From an uncultured Lachnospiraceae bacterium (lineage in GTDB: Bacteria; Bacillota; Clostridia; Lachnospirales; Lachnospiraceae): a DNA stretch of 14,828 bases. The translations under genes were made by a program, and so were the position numbers. The stretch lies in assembly GCA_934402515.1 (NCBI GenBank), contig CAKRTZ010000052.1, positions 1 through 14,828 on the forward strand. The letters are read 5' to 3'. The notes below the pieces were generated by a model. That model was not told the DNA's origin. It worked only from the letters and a program-made list of their open reading frames with translations, and ran no database searches. Shown here piece by piece: positions 7,963-14,828 of the stretch (its first letter is position 1; the number at the start of each line of letters is the position of its first letter).

Positions 7963-8187
7963 ATGGATATGTTATTAGCAATCGGAGCAGGTATCGCAGT
8001 ATTAACAGGTGCAGGAGCAGGTATCGGTATCGGTATCGCAACTTCCCACGCAGCAGACGCTGTAGCAAGACAGCCGGAAGCAGAGAGCAAAGTAACCAAG
8101 GTTTTACTGTTGGGATGTGCACTTGCCGAGGCAACCGCTATTTACGGTTTCGTTATCGCGTTACTGATTATTATGATGTTAGGATAA
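7963..8187 (+). CDS. atpE: F1Fo ATP synthase subunit c
   Basis: The proteolipid that oligomerises into the rotor ring. The 74-aa hairpin has helix 1 with the glycine-rich G-A-G-A-G-I-G-I-G-I-A, the polar loop A-R-Q-P-E-A (35-40), and helix 2 with the ion-binding carboxylate Glu56 in L-A-E-A-T-A-I-Y-G. Compared with the Na+-binding c subunit of Ilyobacter, as I recall it, the helix 1 glutamine ligand is Ile23 and the serine after the glutamate is Ala57, while Thr58 and Tyr61 are kept. This favours H+ over Na+ coupling, by inference. The SD AAAAAGGAGAAA is strong, as expected for a subunit needed in excess. Confidence 0.97.
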   Translation: MDMLLAIGAGIAVLTGAGAGIGIGIATSHAADAVARQPEAESKVTKVLLLGCALAEATAIYGFVIALLIIMMLG

Positions 8188-8206
8188 TGGAAGGCGGGTG
8201 TGATAG

Positions 8207-8695
8207 GTGCTTAAATTTGATTTAAATTTGGTATGGACTATTGTCAACCTGCTGATTCTGTATTTTCTGATGAAAAAGTTTCTGTTTGGACGTATCAATG
8301 CTATTATTGCGAAACGTCAGGAGGAGGCAGACGCACAGTTTGCCATCGCCGGAGAGAAACAGAAAGAAGCAGAAGGTCTGAAAGCACAGTACGAAGAGTC
8401 CATGAAGACAGTAGAGGATGAAAAAGCCAAGGCAGTGTCCGAGGCAAGACAGAAAGCGACTGCGGAGTACAATCGTATCGTGGGCGAGGCTGATGAGAAA
8501 GCAGAGGGTATCTTAAAGGATGCCAAGAACGCAGCCGAGACAGAAAAGACCAAAATCTTAAAAAGTGCACAGGCTGAAATCGCTGATATGGTGGTCAATG
8601 CAACTGCTAAAGTGGTGGGAGAGAAAACCCCGTCCCAGAGCGACAGAGACCTTTACGATGAATTTTTGAGAAAAGCAGGTGAACAGGTTGACTGA
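8207..8695 (+). CDS. atpF: F1Fo ATP synthase subunit b
   Basis: The peripheral stalk subunit: one N-terminal membrane helix (about 7-22), then a long, charged, Ala/Glu/Lys-rich helix to residue 162 that dimerises and reaches the delta domain on top of F1. The GTG start (8207) gives the family-like opening M-L-K-F-D-L-N-L-V-W-T and has GGGTG 6 bases upstream. Length is normal for a b subunit. There is no fusion to delta here, unlike the mycobacterial b-delta case. Its 3' end overlaps the start of the next gene: the delta-alpha start codon (TTG 8688, or GTG 8679) lies inside it. Confidence 0.96.
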   Translation: MLKFDLNLVWTIVNLLILYFLMKKFLFGRINAIIAKRQEEADAQFAIAGEKQKEAEGLKAQYEESMKTVEDEKAKAVSEARQKATAEYNRIVGEADEKAEGILKDAKNAAETEKTKILKSAQAEIADMVVNATAKVVGEKTPSQSDRDLYDEFLRKAGEQVD

Positions 8696-10718
8696 AAATT
8701 GTAAGAAATATGCAGTAGAGCTGCATGAACTCAAAATCCAGAAAGACCTGATCCAGCAGACCGCAGATATTTTTAAAGCCGTTGACCAGATTATGGAAGA
8801 TCTGGCAAACCCTGCGGTATCCCTGGAGAGAAAACACAATGTCATTGACAAAATTTTCCCAAAAGAAATCAGGGACTTTCTGAAGGTATTATGTGATAAC
8901 AACGAAGTGGAGATGTTTCCGGAGATTGCCAAGGCTTATTATGAGCTGACACCCCAGTCTGCCGAGGAATTTCATGCGACCCTTGCCTATGTAAAGAAAC
9001 CCACTGACGAACAGCTGATGGGAATCCGGAATTTCCTGATGCGGAAGTTTGGCAGAGAGGATATGGACTTAGAACTGGAGGAGGATCCTTCTCTGGGTGA
9101 TGGTTTTGTGATCCGTGCCGGTGGGGAGGAATTCGACTGGAGTACCAAAGGCCGGATGAAGCAGTTTGAGCAGAAAATGGAGCAGATTAAGAACTCCACC
9201 TCCACCGATGGAATTATTTCCATCTTAAAAACAGAAATTGAAAACTTTGACTTAGAAGCCAAAGGCATGGAAATCGGTGTAGTCAAATCCGTCGCTGACG
9301 GTATTGCCAACATCGATGGAATTGACCACGCCATGTACGGAGAAATTGTACTGTTTGACTCCGGCATCAAGGGCATGGTACAGGATATCCGCCGGAACGA
9401 AATCGGTGTGATCCTCTTTGGACGTGATGTGGAAATCACAGAAGGCTCCCGTGTGGCGAGAACCGGAAAACGTGCCGGTATTCCTGTAGGTGATGCATTC
9501 TGTGGACGTGTTATTGATGCCCTGGGTGCGCCTTTGGACGGACAGGGAGACATTCCTTCCGTAGATTACTATCCCGTAGAGGCACAGGCACCTGGTATCG
9601 TAGACCGTAAATCCGTGTCTGTTCCTATGGAAACCGGTATTCTGGCCATTGATTCCATGTTCCCTATCGGACGTGGACAGCGTGAGTTAATCATCGGTGA
9701 CCGTCAGACCGGTAAAACCTCTATTGCAATGGATACCATTATCAACCAGCGTGGCAAGGGTGTGATTTGTATTTATGTAGCCATCGGTCAGAAGGCGTCT
9801 ACTGTTGCCAAACTGGTCAATACCTTAAAGGCAAACGATGCCCTTTCCTATACCATTGTGGTATCTTCCACAGCGTCCGACCCGGCACCGTTACAGTTTA
9901 TCGCTCCTTATTCCGGTACGGCACTGGCAGAGTATTTCATGCACCAGGGCAAGGATGTGCTCATCGTTTACGATGATTTATCCAAGCATGCGGTAGCATA
10001 TCGTGCCATGTCCCTGTTGCTGGAGCGTTCTCCCGGACGTGAGGCGTACCCAGGAGATGTATTCTATCTCCATTCCAGACTGCTGGAGCGTTCCAGCCGG
10101 CTTTCCGATGCACTGGGGGGCGGTTCCATTACCGCACTGCCGATCATCGAAACCCAGGCGGGTGATGTATCCGCTTACATTCCCACCAACGTGATCTCCA
10201 TTACCGATGGTCAGATTTTCCTGGAGAGCAATCTGTTCTTCTCCGGTCAGAGACCTGCGGTCAATGTCGGTCTCTCTGTATCCCGTGTAGGTGGTGCAGC
10301 CCAGACCAAGGCGATGAAGAAGGCAGCCGGAAGCGTGCGTATTGATTTGGCACAGTACCGTGAGATGGAAGTATTTACCCAGTTTGCCTCCGATCTGGAT
10401 GACACCACAGCCAGCCAGTTAGCTTATGGTAAGAGCCTGATGGAGCTGTTAAAGCAGCCTTTGAGCAAGCCCTTATCCATGGCAGAGCAGGTTATTACCC
10501 TGTGTGCCGCTACCCGTGGCAAGCTGATGGCAGACCTGAACTTAAAAGACGTAAAGCGTTTCCAGGGAGAAATGTTAGAATATTTCCATAATGAACATTC
10601 CGATATCATCAGCGAGCTGACCAGCACAGGCAGACTGGAAGATGAGACAGCGGAGCGTATTGTGGAGACAGCTGCGAAGTTTAAGGCAGAGCGGTTTGTA
10701 CCCGGAACAGAAAAATAG
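8688..10718 (+). CDS. atpHA: Fused F1 ATP synthase delta-alpha subunit
   Basis: One frame of 676 codons carries a complete delta subunit (about residues 1-167) followed at once by a complete alpha subunit (about 169-676). Delta shows C-K-K-Y-A-V-E-L near the start and ends with D-P-S-L-G-D-G-F-V-I-R and S-T-K-G-R. Alpha shows I-S-I-L-K-T-E-I-E-N-F, the Walker A motif G-D-R-Q-T-G-K-T (337-344), S-D-P-A-P-L-Q, and S-V-S-R-V-G-G-A-A-Q with the arginine finger near 533. The usual roles are the peripheral stalk anchor and the non-catalytic nucleotide-binding subunit. The TTG start (8688) has AGGTGA 5 bases upstream; GTG 8679 is an alternative giving 679 aa. No stop, frameshift or strong internal SD marks the junction. 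In most bacteria atpH and atpA are separate genes, so the fusion is unusual. Confidence 0.93.
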   Translation: MTENCKKYAVELHELKIQKDLIQQTADIFKAVDQIMEDLANPAVSLERKHNVIDKIFPKEIRDFLKVLCDNNEVEMFPEIAKAYYELTPQSAEEFHATLAYVKKPTDEQLMGIRNFLMRKFGREDMDLELEEDPSLGDGFVIRAGGEEFDWSTKGRMKQFEQKMEQIKNSTSTDGIISILKTEIENFDLEAKGMEIGVVKSVADGIANIDGIDHAMYGEIVLFDSGIKGMVQDIRRNEIGVILFGRDVEITEGSRVARTGKRAGIPVGDAFCGRVIDALGAPLDGQGDIPSVDYYPVEAQAPGIVDRKSVSVPMETGILAIDSMFPIGRGQRELIIGDRQTGKTSIAMDTIINQRGKGVICIYVAIGQKASTVAKLVNTLKANDALSYTIVVSSTASDPAPLQFIAPYSGTALAEYFMHQGKDVLIVYDDLSKHAVAYRAMSLLLERSPGREAYPGDVFYLHSRLLERSSRLSDALGGGSITALPIIETQAGDVSAYIPTNVISITDGQIFLESNLFFSGQRPAVNVGLSVSRVGGAAQTKAMKKAAGSVRIDLAQYREMEVFTQFASDLDDTTASQLAYGKSLMELLKQPLSKPLSMAEQVITLCAATRGKLMADLNLKDVKRFQGEMLEYFHNEHSDIISELTSTGRLEDETAERIVETAAKFKAERFVPGTEK

Positions 10719-10729
10719 AGGTGAGATAG

Positions 10730-11638
10730 ATGGCGAATACGAGAGAAATTCAGGAACGTATCAGCAGTATCGAGGATACCCGGAAAATCACCAACGCAAT
10801 GTATCTGATCTCATCCACCAAATTGCAGAAGGCGCGTAGAAACTTAGAGGACACCGAGCCATTCTTTTTCGGCATGGAGGCAATGATTGCCAGGATGCTC
10901 CGTCATGTGCCGGATTTGAACAACAAATACTTCTCCAAAAGTCAGGAGGAGGATGACAGGAATCCGGACAGACGCCGTGGCTATATCGTGGTGACAGCGG
11001 ATAAGGGACTGGCTGGTGCTTACAACCATAATGTACTGAAAATGGCAGAAAAACTCATGGAGGACGACAACAATTTCCGTCTCTATGTGGTTGGAGAGGC
11101 GGGAAGACAGTATTTCACCACAAAGGGAATTCCCATCGACGAGCATTTCCAGTACACAGCGCAGAATCCTAATCTGGGCAGAGCCAGAATCATTTGTAAT
11201 AAAATCCTGGCAGATTACAATGCCCATGAGCTTGACGAAGTGTATGTTATCTATACCCGCATGTTAAACAGTATGACCGTGGAAGCAGAGTTCCAGCGTT
11301 TGCTGCCCCTGTACCGTTCCGACTTCGATGAGGAGCATAAAATTCCACTGGATGTACGGCGGGAGGATTTTACATTTGAGCCTTCTTTGGATGCTGTGCT
11401 GGACAACTGTGTACCCAACTATGTGGGCGGTTTTATTTATGCGGCACTGGTGGAATCCTTCTGCAGTGAGCAGAATGCCCGTATGGTGGCGATGCAGGCT
11501 GCCAATGATTCCAGTGCGGCGATGCTGCACGACTTGAATATCCAGTTCAACAGAGTCAGACAGGCGCAGATTACGCAGCAGATTACAGAAGTGATTGGTG
11601 GCGCGAAAGCGCAGAAACGTAAGAAATCACAAGGGTAA
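10730..11638 (+). CDS. atpG: F1 ATP synthase subunit gamma
   Basis: The central rotor shaft that couples c-ring rotation to the catalytic sites. The 302-aa product starts with the N-terminal helix T-R-E-I-Q-E-R-I-S-S-I and K-I-T-N-A-M-Y-L-I-S-S-T-K-L. A Rossmann-like middle domain includes V-V-T-A-D-K-G-L-A-G-A-Y-N (about 87-99), and the conserved C-terminal helix has N-R-V-R-Q-A-Q-I-T-Q-Q-I-T-E-V. It is slightly longer than the E. coli protein (about 287 aa); a charged stretch S-K-S-Q-E-E-D-D-R-N-P-D-R-R-R before the Rossmann domain accounts for part of this. The start has GAGGTGA 5 bases upstream, 11 bases after the delta-alpha stop. Confidence 0.97.
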   Translation: MANTREIQERISSIEDTRKITNAMYLISSTKLQKARRNLEDTEPFFFGMEAMIARMLRHVPDLNNKYFSKSQEEDDRNPDRRRGYIVVTADKGLAGAYNHNVLKMAEKLMEDDNNFRLYVVGEAGRQYFTTKGIPIDEHFQYTAQNPNLGRARIICNKILADYNAHELDEVYVIYTRMLNSMTVEAEFQRLLPLYRSDFDEEHKIPLDVRREDFTFEPSLDAVLDNCVPNYVGGFIYAALVESFCSEQNARMVAMQAANDSSAAMLHDLNIQFNRVRQAQITQQITEVIGGAKAQKRKKSQG

Positions 11639-11667
11639 CTTACAAAGTTTGCAGGTTACGGAAAGGT

Positions 11668-13065
11668 ATGATTATAGAAATGAACAAGGGAAAAATCGTA
11701 CAGATCATGGGACCCGTCGTAGACGTGGAATTCCCTGATGGTAAACTTCCCCATATCAAGGACGCATTGGAGGTCATGAACGGTGATAAAAAACTGGTCA
11801 TGGAAGTGGCACAGCATATCGGTGGCAACACGGTGCGCTGTATCATGTTGGCATCCAGTGATGGTCTTTGCAGAGATATGGAGGTAATTGCAACCGGTTC
11901 CGGCATCAAGGTTCCGGTTGGTGAGCAGACCCTGGGCCGTCTGTTCAATGTGTTTGGTGAGGCCATCGATGATGGTGAGCAGCCAAACGAAGGCGAGAAG
12001 TGGGTCATCCACAGAGAGCCGCCCTCTTTTGAGGAGCAGCGTCCGGTAGCGGAAATGTTTGAGACCGGTATCAAGGTTATCGATTTGTTAGCACCTTACG
12101 CAAAGGGCGGTAAAATCGGTCTTTTCGGTGGTGCCGGTGTAGGTAAAACCGTATTGATTCAGGAGTTGATTCGTAATATTGCAACCGAGCATGGTGGATA
12201 TTCCATCTTTACCGGTGTCGGCGAGCGTTCCCGTGAGGGTAATGACCTCTGGGTAGAAATGAAAGAATCCGGCGTACTGGAAAAAACCGCCTTAGTGTTT
12301 GGTCAGATGAATGAGCCCCCCGGAGCCCGTATGCGTGTGGCTGAAACCGGACTGACCATGGCGGAGTATTTCCGTGATGAGCAGCATAAGGATGTGCTGT
12401 TATTCATTGATAACATTTTCCGTTTCACCCAGGCAGGTTCCGAGGTGTCTGCATTACTTGGACGTATGCCTTCTGCGGTAGGTTATCAGCCTACACTGGC
12501 AACGGAGATGGGTGAGTTACAGGAGCGTATTACATCCACCAGAAATGGTTCTGTTACATCCGTTCAGGCGGTTTATGTGCCTGCAGATGACCTGACAGAC
12601 CCGGCACCCGCCACCACTTTTGCCCATCTGGATGCCACTACCGTACTTTCCAGAAAGATCGTGGAGCAGGGTATTTATCCGGCAGTAGACCCGCTGGAGT
12701 CCACTTCCCGTATTCTGGAGCCGGATGTGGTCGGTGAGGAGCACTATGAGGTAGCCCGTCGTGTACAGGAGACCTTACAGAAGTATAAAGAGTTACAGGA
12801 TATCATCGCCATTCTGGGTATGGAGGAGCTGTCTGAGGAAGACCGCGTTACCGTAAACCGTGCCAGAAAAGTCCAGAGATTTTTGTCCCAGCCCTTCCAT
12901 GTGGCAGAGAACTTTACCGGTGTATCCGGTAAATATGTGCCTATTGCTGAGACCATCCGCGGATTTAAGGCAATCCTGGACGGTGAGATGGATCAGTATC
13001 CGGAAGCAGCCTTTTTCAACGTAGGTACGATTGATGAAGTGGCTGAAAAAGCCAAGACTTTATAG
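11668..13065 (+). CDS. atpD: F1 ATP synthase subunit beta
   Basis: The catalytic subunit, three per F1. It is 465 aa with the Walker A motif G-G-A-G-V-G-K-T at 154-161, the catalytic-site G-E-R-S-R-E-G-N-D, the Walker B region V-L-L-F-I-D-N-I-F-R-F, and R-F-L-S-Q-P-F near the C-terminus. The lever loop reads E-E-L-S-E-E-D instead of the usual D-E-L-S-E-E-D, a conservative change. The start is uncertain: ATG 11668 lies only 1 base after GGAAAGG, while ATG 11680 (461 aa) lies 13 bases after it. Both give acceptable N-termini. Twenty-nine bases separate it from atpG, with no terminator. Confidence 0.97.
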   Translation: MIIEMNKGKIVQIMGPVVDVEFPDGKLPHIKDALEVMNGDKKLVMEVAQHIGGNTVRCIMLASSDGLCRDMEVIATGSGIKVPVGEQTLGRLFNVFGEAIDDGEQPNEGEKWVIHREPPSFEEQRPVAEMFETGIKVIDLLAPYAKGGKIGLFGGAGVGKTVLIQELIRNIATEHGGYSIFTGVGERSREGNDLWVEMKESGVLEKTALVFGQMNEPPGARMRVAETGLTMAEYFRDEQHKDVLLFIDNIFRFTQAGSEVSALLGRMPSAVGYQPTLATEMGELQERITSTRNGSVTSVQAVYVPADDLTDPAPATTFAHLDATTVLSRKIVEQGIYPAVDPLESTSRILEPDVVGEEHYEVARRVQETLQKYKELQDIIAILGMEELSEEDRVTVNRARKVQRFLSQPFHVAENFTGVSGKYVPIAETIRGFKAILDGEMDQYPEAAFFNVGTIDEVAEKAKTL

Positions 13066-13087
13066 TCATACCGGATAGGAGGCAGAG

Positions 13088-13501
13088 ATGGCAACACTCT
13101 TTCGAGCAGATATTATTTCCGCCAGCCGCGTGTTTTTCCGTGGAAAAATCCAGTGCATCATTATACCGGCACTGGATGGGGAACTGGCGATTATGGCAAA
13201 TCATCAGGAAATGATTATTGCCGTACAGACCGGGGAAATCCGTTTCCAGTTGGAGGATGGAACCTGGAAGTCTGCTGCTGTGGGTACAGGACAGGCAGAA
13301 ATTTCCCATAACCGTTTTATTCTGCTGGTGTCTACTGCAGAGTATCCGGAGGAGATTGATGTGGCGAGAGCAAAAGCTTCTTACGAGCGTGCCCAGGAGG
13401 CAATGCGTCAGCAGCAGAGCATGCTGGAGTACCACCGCAGTAAGATGGCAATGGCGAGAGCCATGGCAAGACTTCGGGAAGCAGACAGAACAAAAGCATA
13501 A
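13088..13501 (+). CDS. atpC: F1 ATP synthase subunit epsilon
   Basis: The rotor subunit that links gamma to the c ring and can inhibit ATP hydrolysis through its C-terminal helices. The 137-aa product has the N-terminal beta-sandwich (about 1-85) including G-E-L-A-I-M-A-N-H-Q-E-M, and a two-helix C-terminal domain (about 88-135) with R-A-K-A-S-Y-E-R-A-Q-E-A. Both domains are present and the length is normal. AGGAGG lies shortly upstream of ATG 13088. It is the last gene of the atp operon; a terminator follows its stop by 9 bases. Confidence 0.96.
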   Translation: MATLFRADIISASRVFFRGKIQCIIIPALDGELAIMANHQEMIIAVQTGEIRFQLEDGTWKSAAVGTGQAEISHNRFILLVSTAEYPEEIDVARAKASYERAQEAMRQQQSMLEYHRSKMAMARAMARLREADRTKA

Positions 13502-13510
13502 GAAACCTGT

Positions 13511-13545
13511 ATCCCCGGACATTCCCGTCCGGGGATATTTGTGTT
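13511..13545 (+). terminator. Intrinsic terminator of the atp operon
   Basis: A perfect 10-bp stem, ATCCCCGGAC (13511-13520) and GTCCGGGGAT (13527-13536), with a 6-base loop. It is followed by ATTTGTGTT, a short and interrupted T-rich tail, so termination may be incomplete. The tail overlaps the promoter of the next gene. Confidence 0.85.
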
Positions 13546-13550
13546 ATACT
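13542..13550 (+). promoter_or_regulatory. Extended -10 promoter of the epimerase gene
   Basis: TGT-TATACT forms a TGn extended -10 (the hexamer 13545-13550 matches TATAAT at 5 of 6). The -35 position falls within the terminator hairpin and is poor (TTCCCG), consistent with an extended -10 type promoter. The expected start of transcription is near 13557. Confidence 0.55.
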
Positions 13551-13554
13551 AATA

Positions 13555-13605
13555 ACGATTCAGAGCCATATGGAGTAGCGGTTTTGCCAATAGGGTCTGA
13601 ATCGT
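13555..13605 (+). promoter_or_regulatory. Stem-loop at the 5' end of the epimerase transcript
   Basis: ACGATTCAGAGCC (13555-13567) pairs with GGGTCTGAATCGT (13593-13605), 12 of 13 bases matched, around a 25-base loop. The left arm begins almost exactly at the predicted transcription start, so the mRNA would begin in a stable stem ending 23 bases before the SD. There is no T run after it. Possible roles are 5'-end protection or a regulator-binding element; no known riboswitch is recognised. Confidence 0.6.
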
Positions 13606-13638
13606 CATTATAAAAATATGAGAAAAACGGAGGCCCTT

Positions 13639-14553
13639 ATGGAGACAATTGTGATAGAAAACCAGAAGCTTCGTGCAGAGGTGAAACTGCACGGAGCAGA
13701 GTTAAAGTCACTGGTAAGAAAAAGTGATGGACAGGAACTGATGTGGGAGGCAGATCCGGCATACTGGGGTAAGACCTCCCCGATTTTATTTCCTTTTATC
13801 GGCAAGCTGGAGCATGCTGCCTTTCGCCATGGAGGAAAAACTTATGAGGCTGATAAGCACGGATTTGCCAGAGACATGGATTTTACGGTAGCACAGCAGG
13901 AGAGTGACCGGGTTATCTTTGCCATTGAGAGCAATGAGGCAACGCTAAAAAAATATCCCTTTCCTTTCCGGTTGGAGGTGGAGTACCAGGCAGTGGATAC
14001 ATCCTTGCAGGTAAAGTACCGGGTTCAGAATTCCGGCAAAGATACAATGTACTTTTCTCTGGGGGGCCATCCTGCCTTCGCCTGTCCGTTAATCATTGAC
14101 GGAAAGCGGACCGGTAAACGTACCGATGGAAATACCATTCGTCTGTACGGGGAGAATCATAAAACGCTTACAGGGGAATCGGCAAAGGCTACGGAAATTA
14201 ATGTGTCCATCGGTCTGCTCACCGGTGACCATTATGAGGTAAAAATGGACAATGGAGTGATTCCCATTGTAGATCATATTTTTGACAAAGACGCGTTATG
14301 CTTTGCCGGTCAGGGTGTCCGGGAGGTTGGAATTGCAGATGCAGCGGGCTGGGAATACATCCGTATGGAAGCCGACTGCCCGGTATGGGGGATCTGGTCC
14401 ATGCCCATGTCGGATGCCTCTTATGTATGTATTGAACCCTGGTGGGGAATCTGTGACACAGAAGGGTATGAGGGAACGCTGGAAGAAAGACCTTATACCA
14501 ACCAGGTGGCTAAGGGAGAGACCTGGCAGCATGGTTTTACACTTTACATTTAG
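13639..14553 (+). CDS. Aldose 1-epimerase family protein (LacX-like)
   Basis: A 304-aa protein of the galactose mutarotase-like superfamily, closest in pattern to LacX-type aldose epimerases, which interconvert the alpha and beta anomers of sugars or sugar phosphates in the cytosol. Visible features are P-I-L-F-P-F-I-G-K-L-E (about 52-62), K-H-G-F-A-R-D with His74, G-G-H-P-A-F with His144 as the likely catalytic acid, and C-I-E-P-W-W-G-I-C-D with Glu266 as the likely general base. The start at 13639 has GGAGG 5 bases upstream; an in-frame ATG at 13618 has no SD and is unlikely. It has its own promoter and is followed by a small gene. The sugar substrate cannot be told. Confidence 0.9.
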   Translation: METIVIENQKLRAEVKLHGAELKSLVRKSDGQELMWEADPAYWGKTSPILFPFIGKLEHAAFRHGGKTYEADKHGFARDMDFTVAQQESDRVIFAIESNEATLKKYPFPFRLEVEYQAVDTSLQVKYRVQNSGKDTMYFSLGGHPAFACPLIIDGKRTGKRTDGNTIRLYGENHKTLTGESAKATEINVSIGLLTGDHYEVKMDNGVIPIVDHIFDKDALCFAGQGVREVGIADAAGWEYIRMEADCPVWGIWSMPMSDASYVCIEPWWGICDTEGYEGTLEERPYTNQVAKGETWQHGFTLYI

Positions 14554-14571
14554 AAAAGGAATGGTGAATAT

Positions 14572-14814
14572 ATGGCATTCAACCCTGCAGCTCTGATGAA
14601 ACTCATGGGAGCAAAAAACAAATTTACACAGAATCACCCGAAATTTGAGGCTTTTGTGAAAGCTGTCTTTTTGGGGCATGGATCTGTTCCGGAGGGAACG
14701 ATCATTGAAATCAGCGTGACCCGCCCGGGAGAAGAGCCGATTACCACCAATCTCAAGGTGACGCAGTCGGATCTGGAACTGGTGGAGGAGTTAAAGGCAC
14801 TGGCAGAAAAATAA
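14572..14814 (+). CDS. Small conserved-looking hypothetical protein (80 aa)
   Basis: I do not recognise the family. The 80-aa soluble product has an amphipathic N-terminal helix (about 5-30, with K-L-M-G-A-K-N-K-F-T and H-P-K-F-E-A-F-V-K-A-V-F), a likely beta section (G-T-I-I-E-I-S-V-T-R-P and I-T-T-N-L-K-V) and a C-terminal acidic helix. No cysteine or metal motif and no signal peptide is seen. AGGAATGGTGA precedes ATG 14572, only 18 bases after the epimerase stop, so the two are probably co-transcribed. It is complete: the stop ends at 14814, 14 bases before the window end. Confidence 0.8.
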   Translation: MAFNPAALMKLMGAKNKFTQNHPKFEAFVKAVFLGHGSVPEGTIIEISVTRPGEEPITTNLKVTQSDLELVEELKALAEK

Positions 14815-14828
14815 CTGTCGGAACCGGG

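Noticed and set aside
8304..8598. Antisense frames opposite atpF
   Set aside because: Produced by the Ala/Glu/Lys-rich codon bias of the b subunit helix; no start context.
9123..9133. GGGGAGGA followed by ATT as a possible start for a separate alpha subunit
   Set aside because: The codons lie inside the conserved delta C-terminus, there is no ATG/GTG/TTG at proper distance, and ATT starts are rare.
8987..9553. 188-aa antisense frame across the delta-alpha junction
   Set aside because: Complement of conserved alpha sequence; no SD or recognisable domain. Not evidence for an antisense regulator of the fusion.

Overview
The window looks like a chromosomal segment of a Firmicute of the Clostridia, most likely a Lachnospiraceae-type gut anaerobe. 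This is an inference from moderate GC, strong AGGAGG-type ribosome binding sites, TTG/GTG starts, tRNA genes without an encoded CCA, tandem YhgE/Pip proteins and protein wording. No taxonomic search was possible. All genes found are on the + strand.

Layout. (1) Positions 1-613 hold a six-gene tRNA array (Pro-TGG, Gly-TCC, Arg-TCT, His-GTG, Gln-TTG, Lys-TTT) closed by an intrinsic terminator; the Pro gene lacks its first two bases at the window edge. (2) Positions 754-2115 encode a MATE-family multidrug/cation antiporter, followed by tRNA-Leu(TAG) and a second terminator. (3) Positions 2437-7179 form a three-gene membrane module under a recognisable sigma-A-type promoter: a 740-aa YhgE/Pip protein, a 223-aa protein with two membrane segments and a helical tail, and a 584-aa YhgE/Pip paralogue whose start overlaps the preceding stop (ATGA). 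(4) Positions 7246-13501 are the F1Fo ATP synthase operon: a, c, b, a fused delta-alpha subunit, gamma, beta, epsilon, ending in a terminator. No atpI is seen in front of it. (5) Positions 13542-14814 hold a LacX-like aldose 1-epimerase behind its own extended -10 promoter and a 5'-UTR stem-loop, then a small 80-aa protein I do not recognise.

The most striking feature is that subunits delta and alpha of the ATP synthase are one uninterrupted reading frame of about 676 codons, joined with essentially no linker. Because the enzyme normally has three alpha but one delta, the fusion raises a stoichiometry problem. It could be resolved by internal initiation, proteolytic processing, or a real 3:3 enzyme. 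The second point of interest is the YhgE / two-TM / YhgE module directly upstream of atpB, with no convincing terminator or promoter between them. The rest is ordinary housekeeping content.
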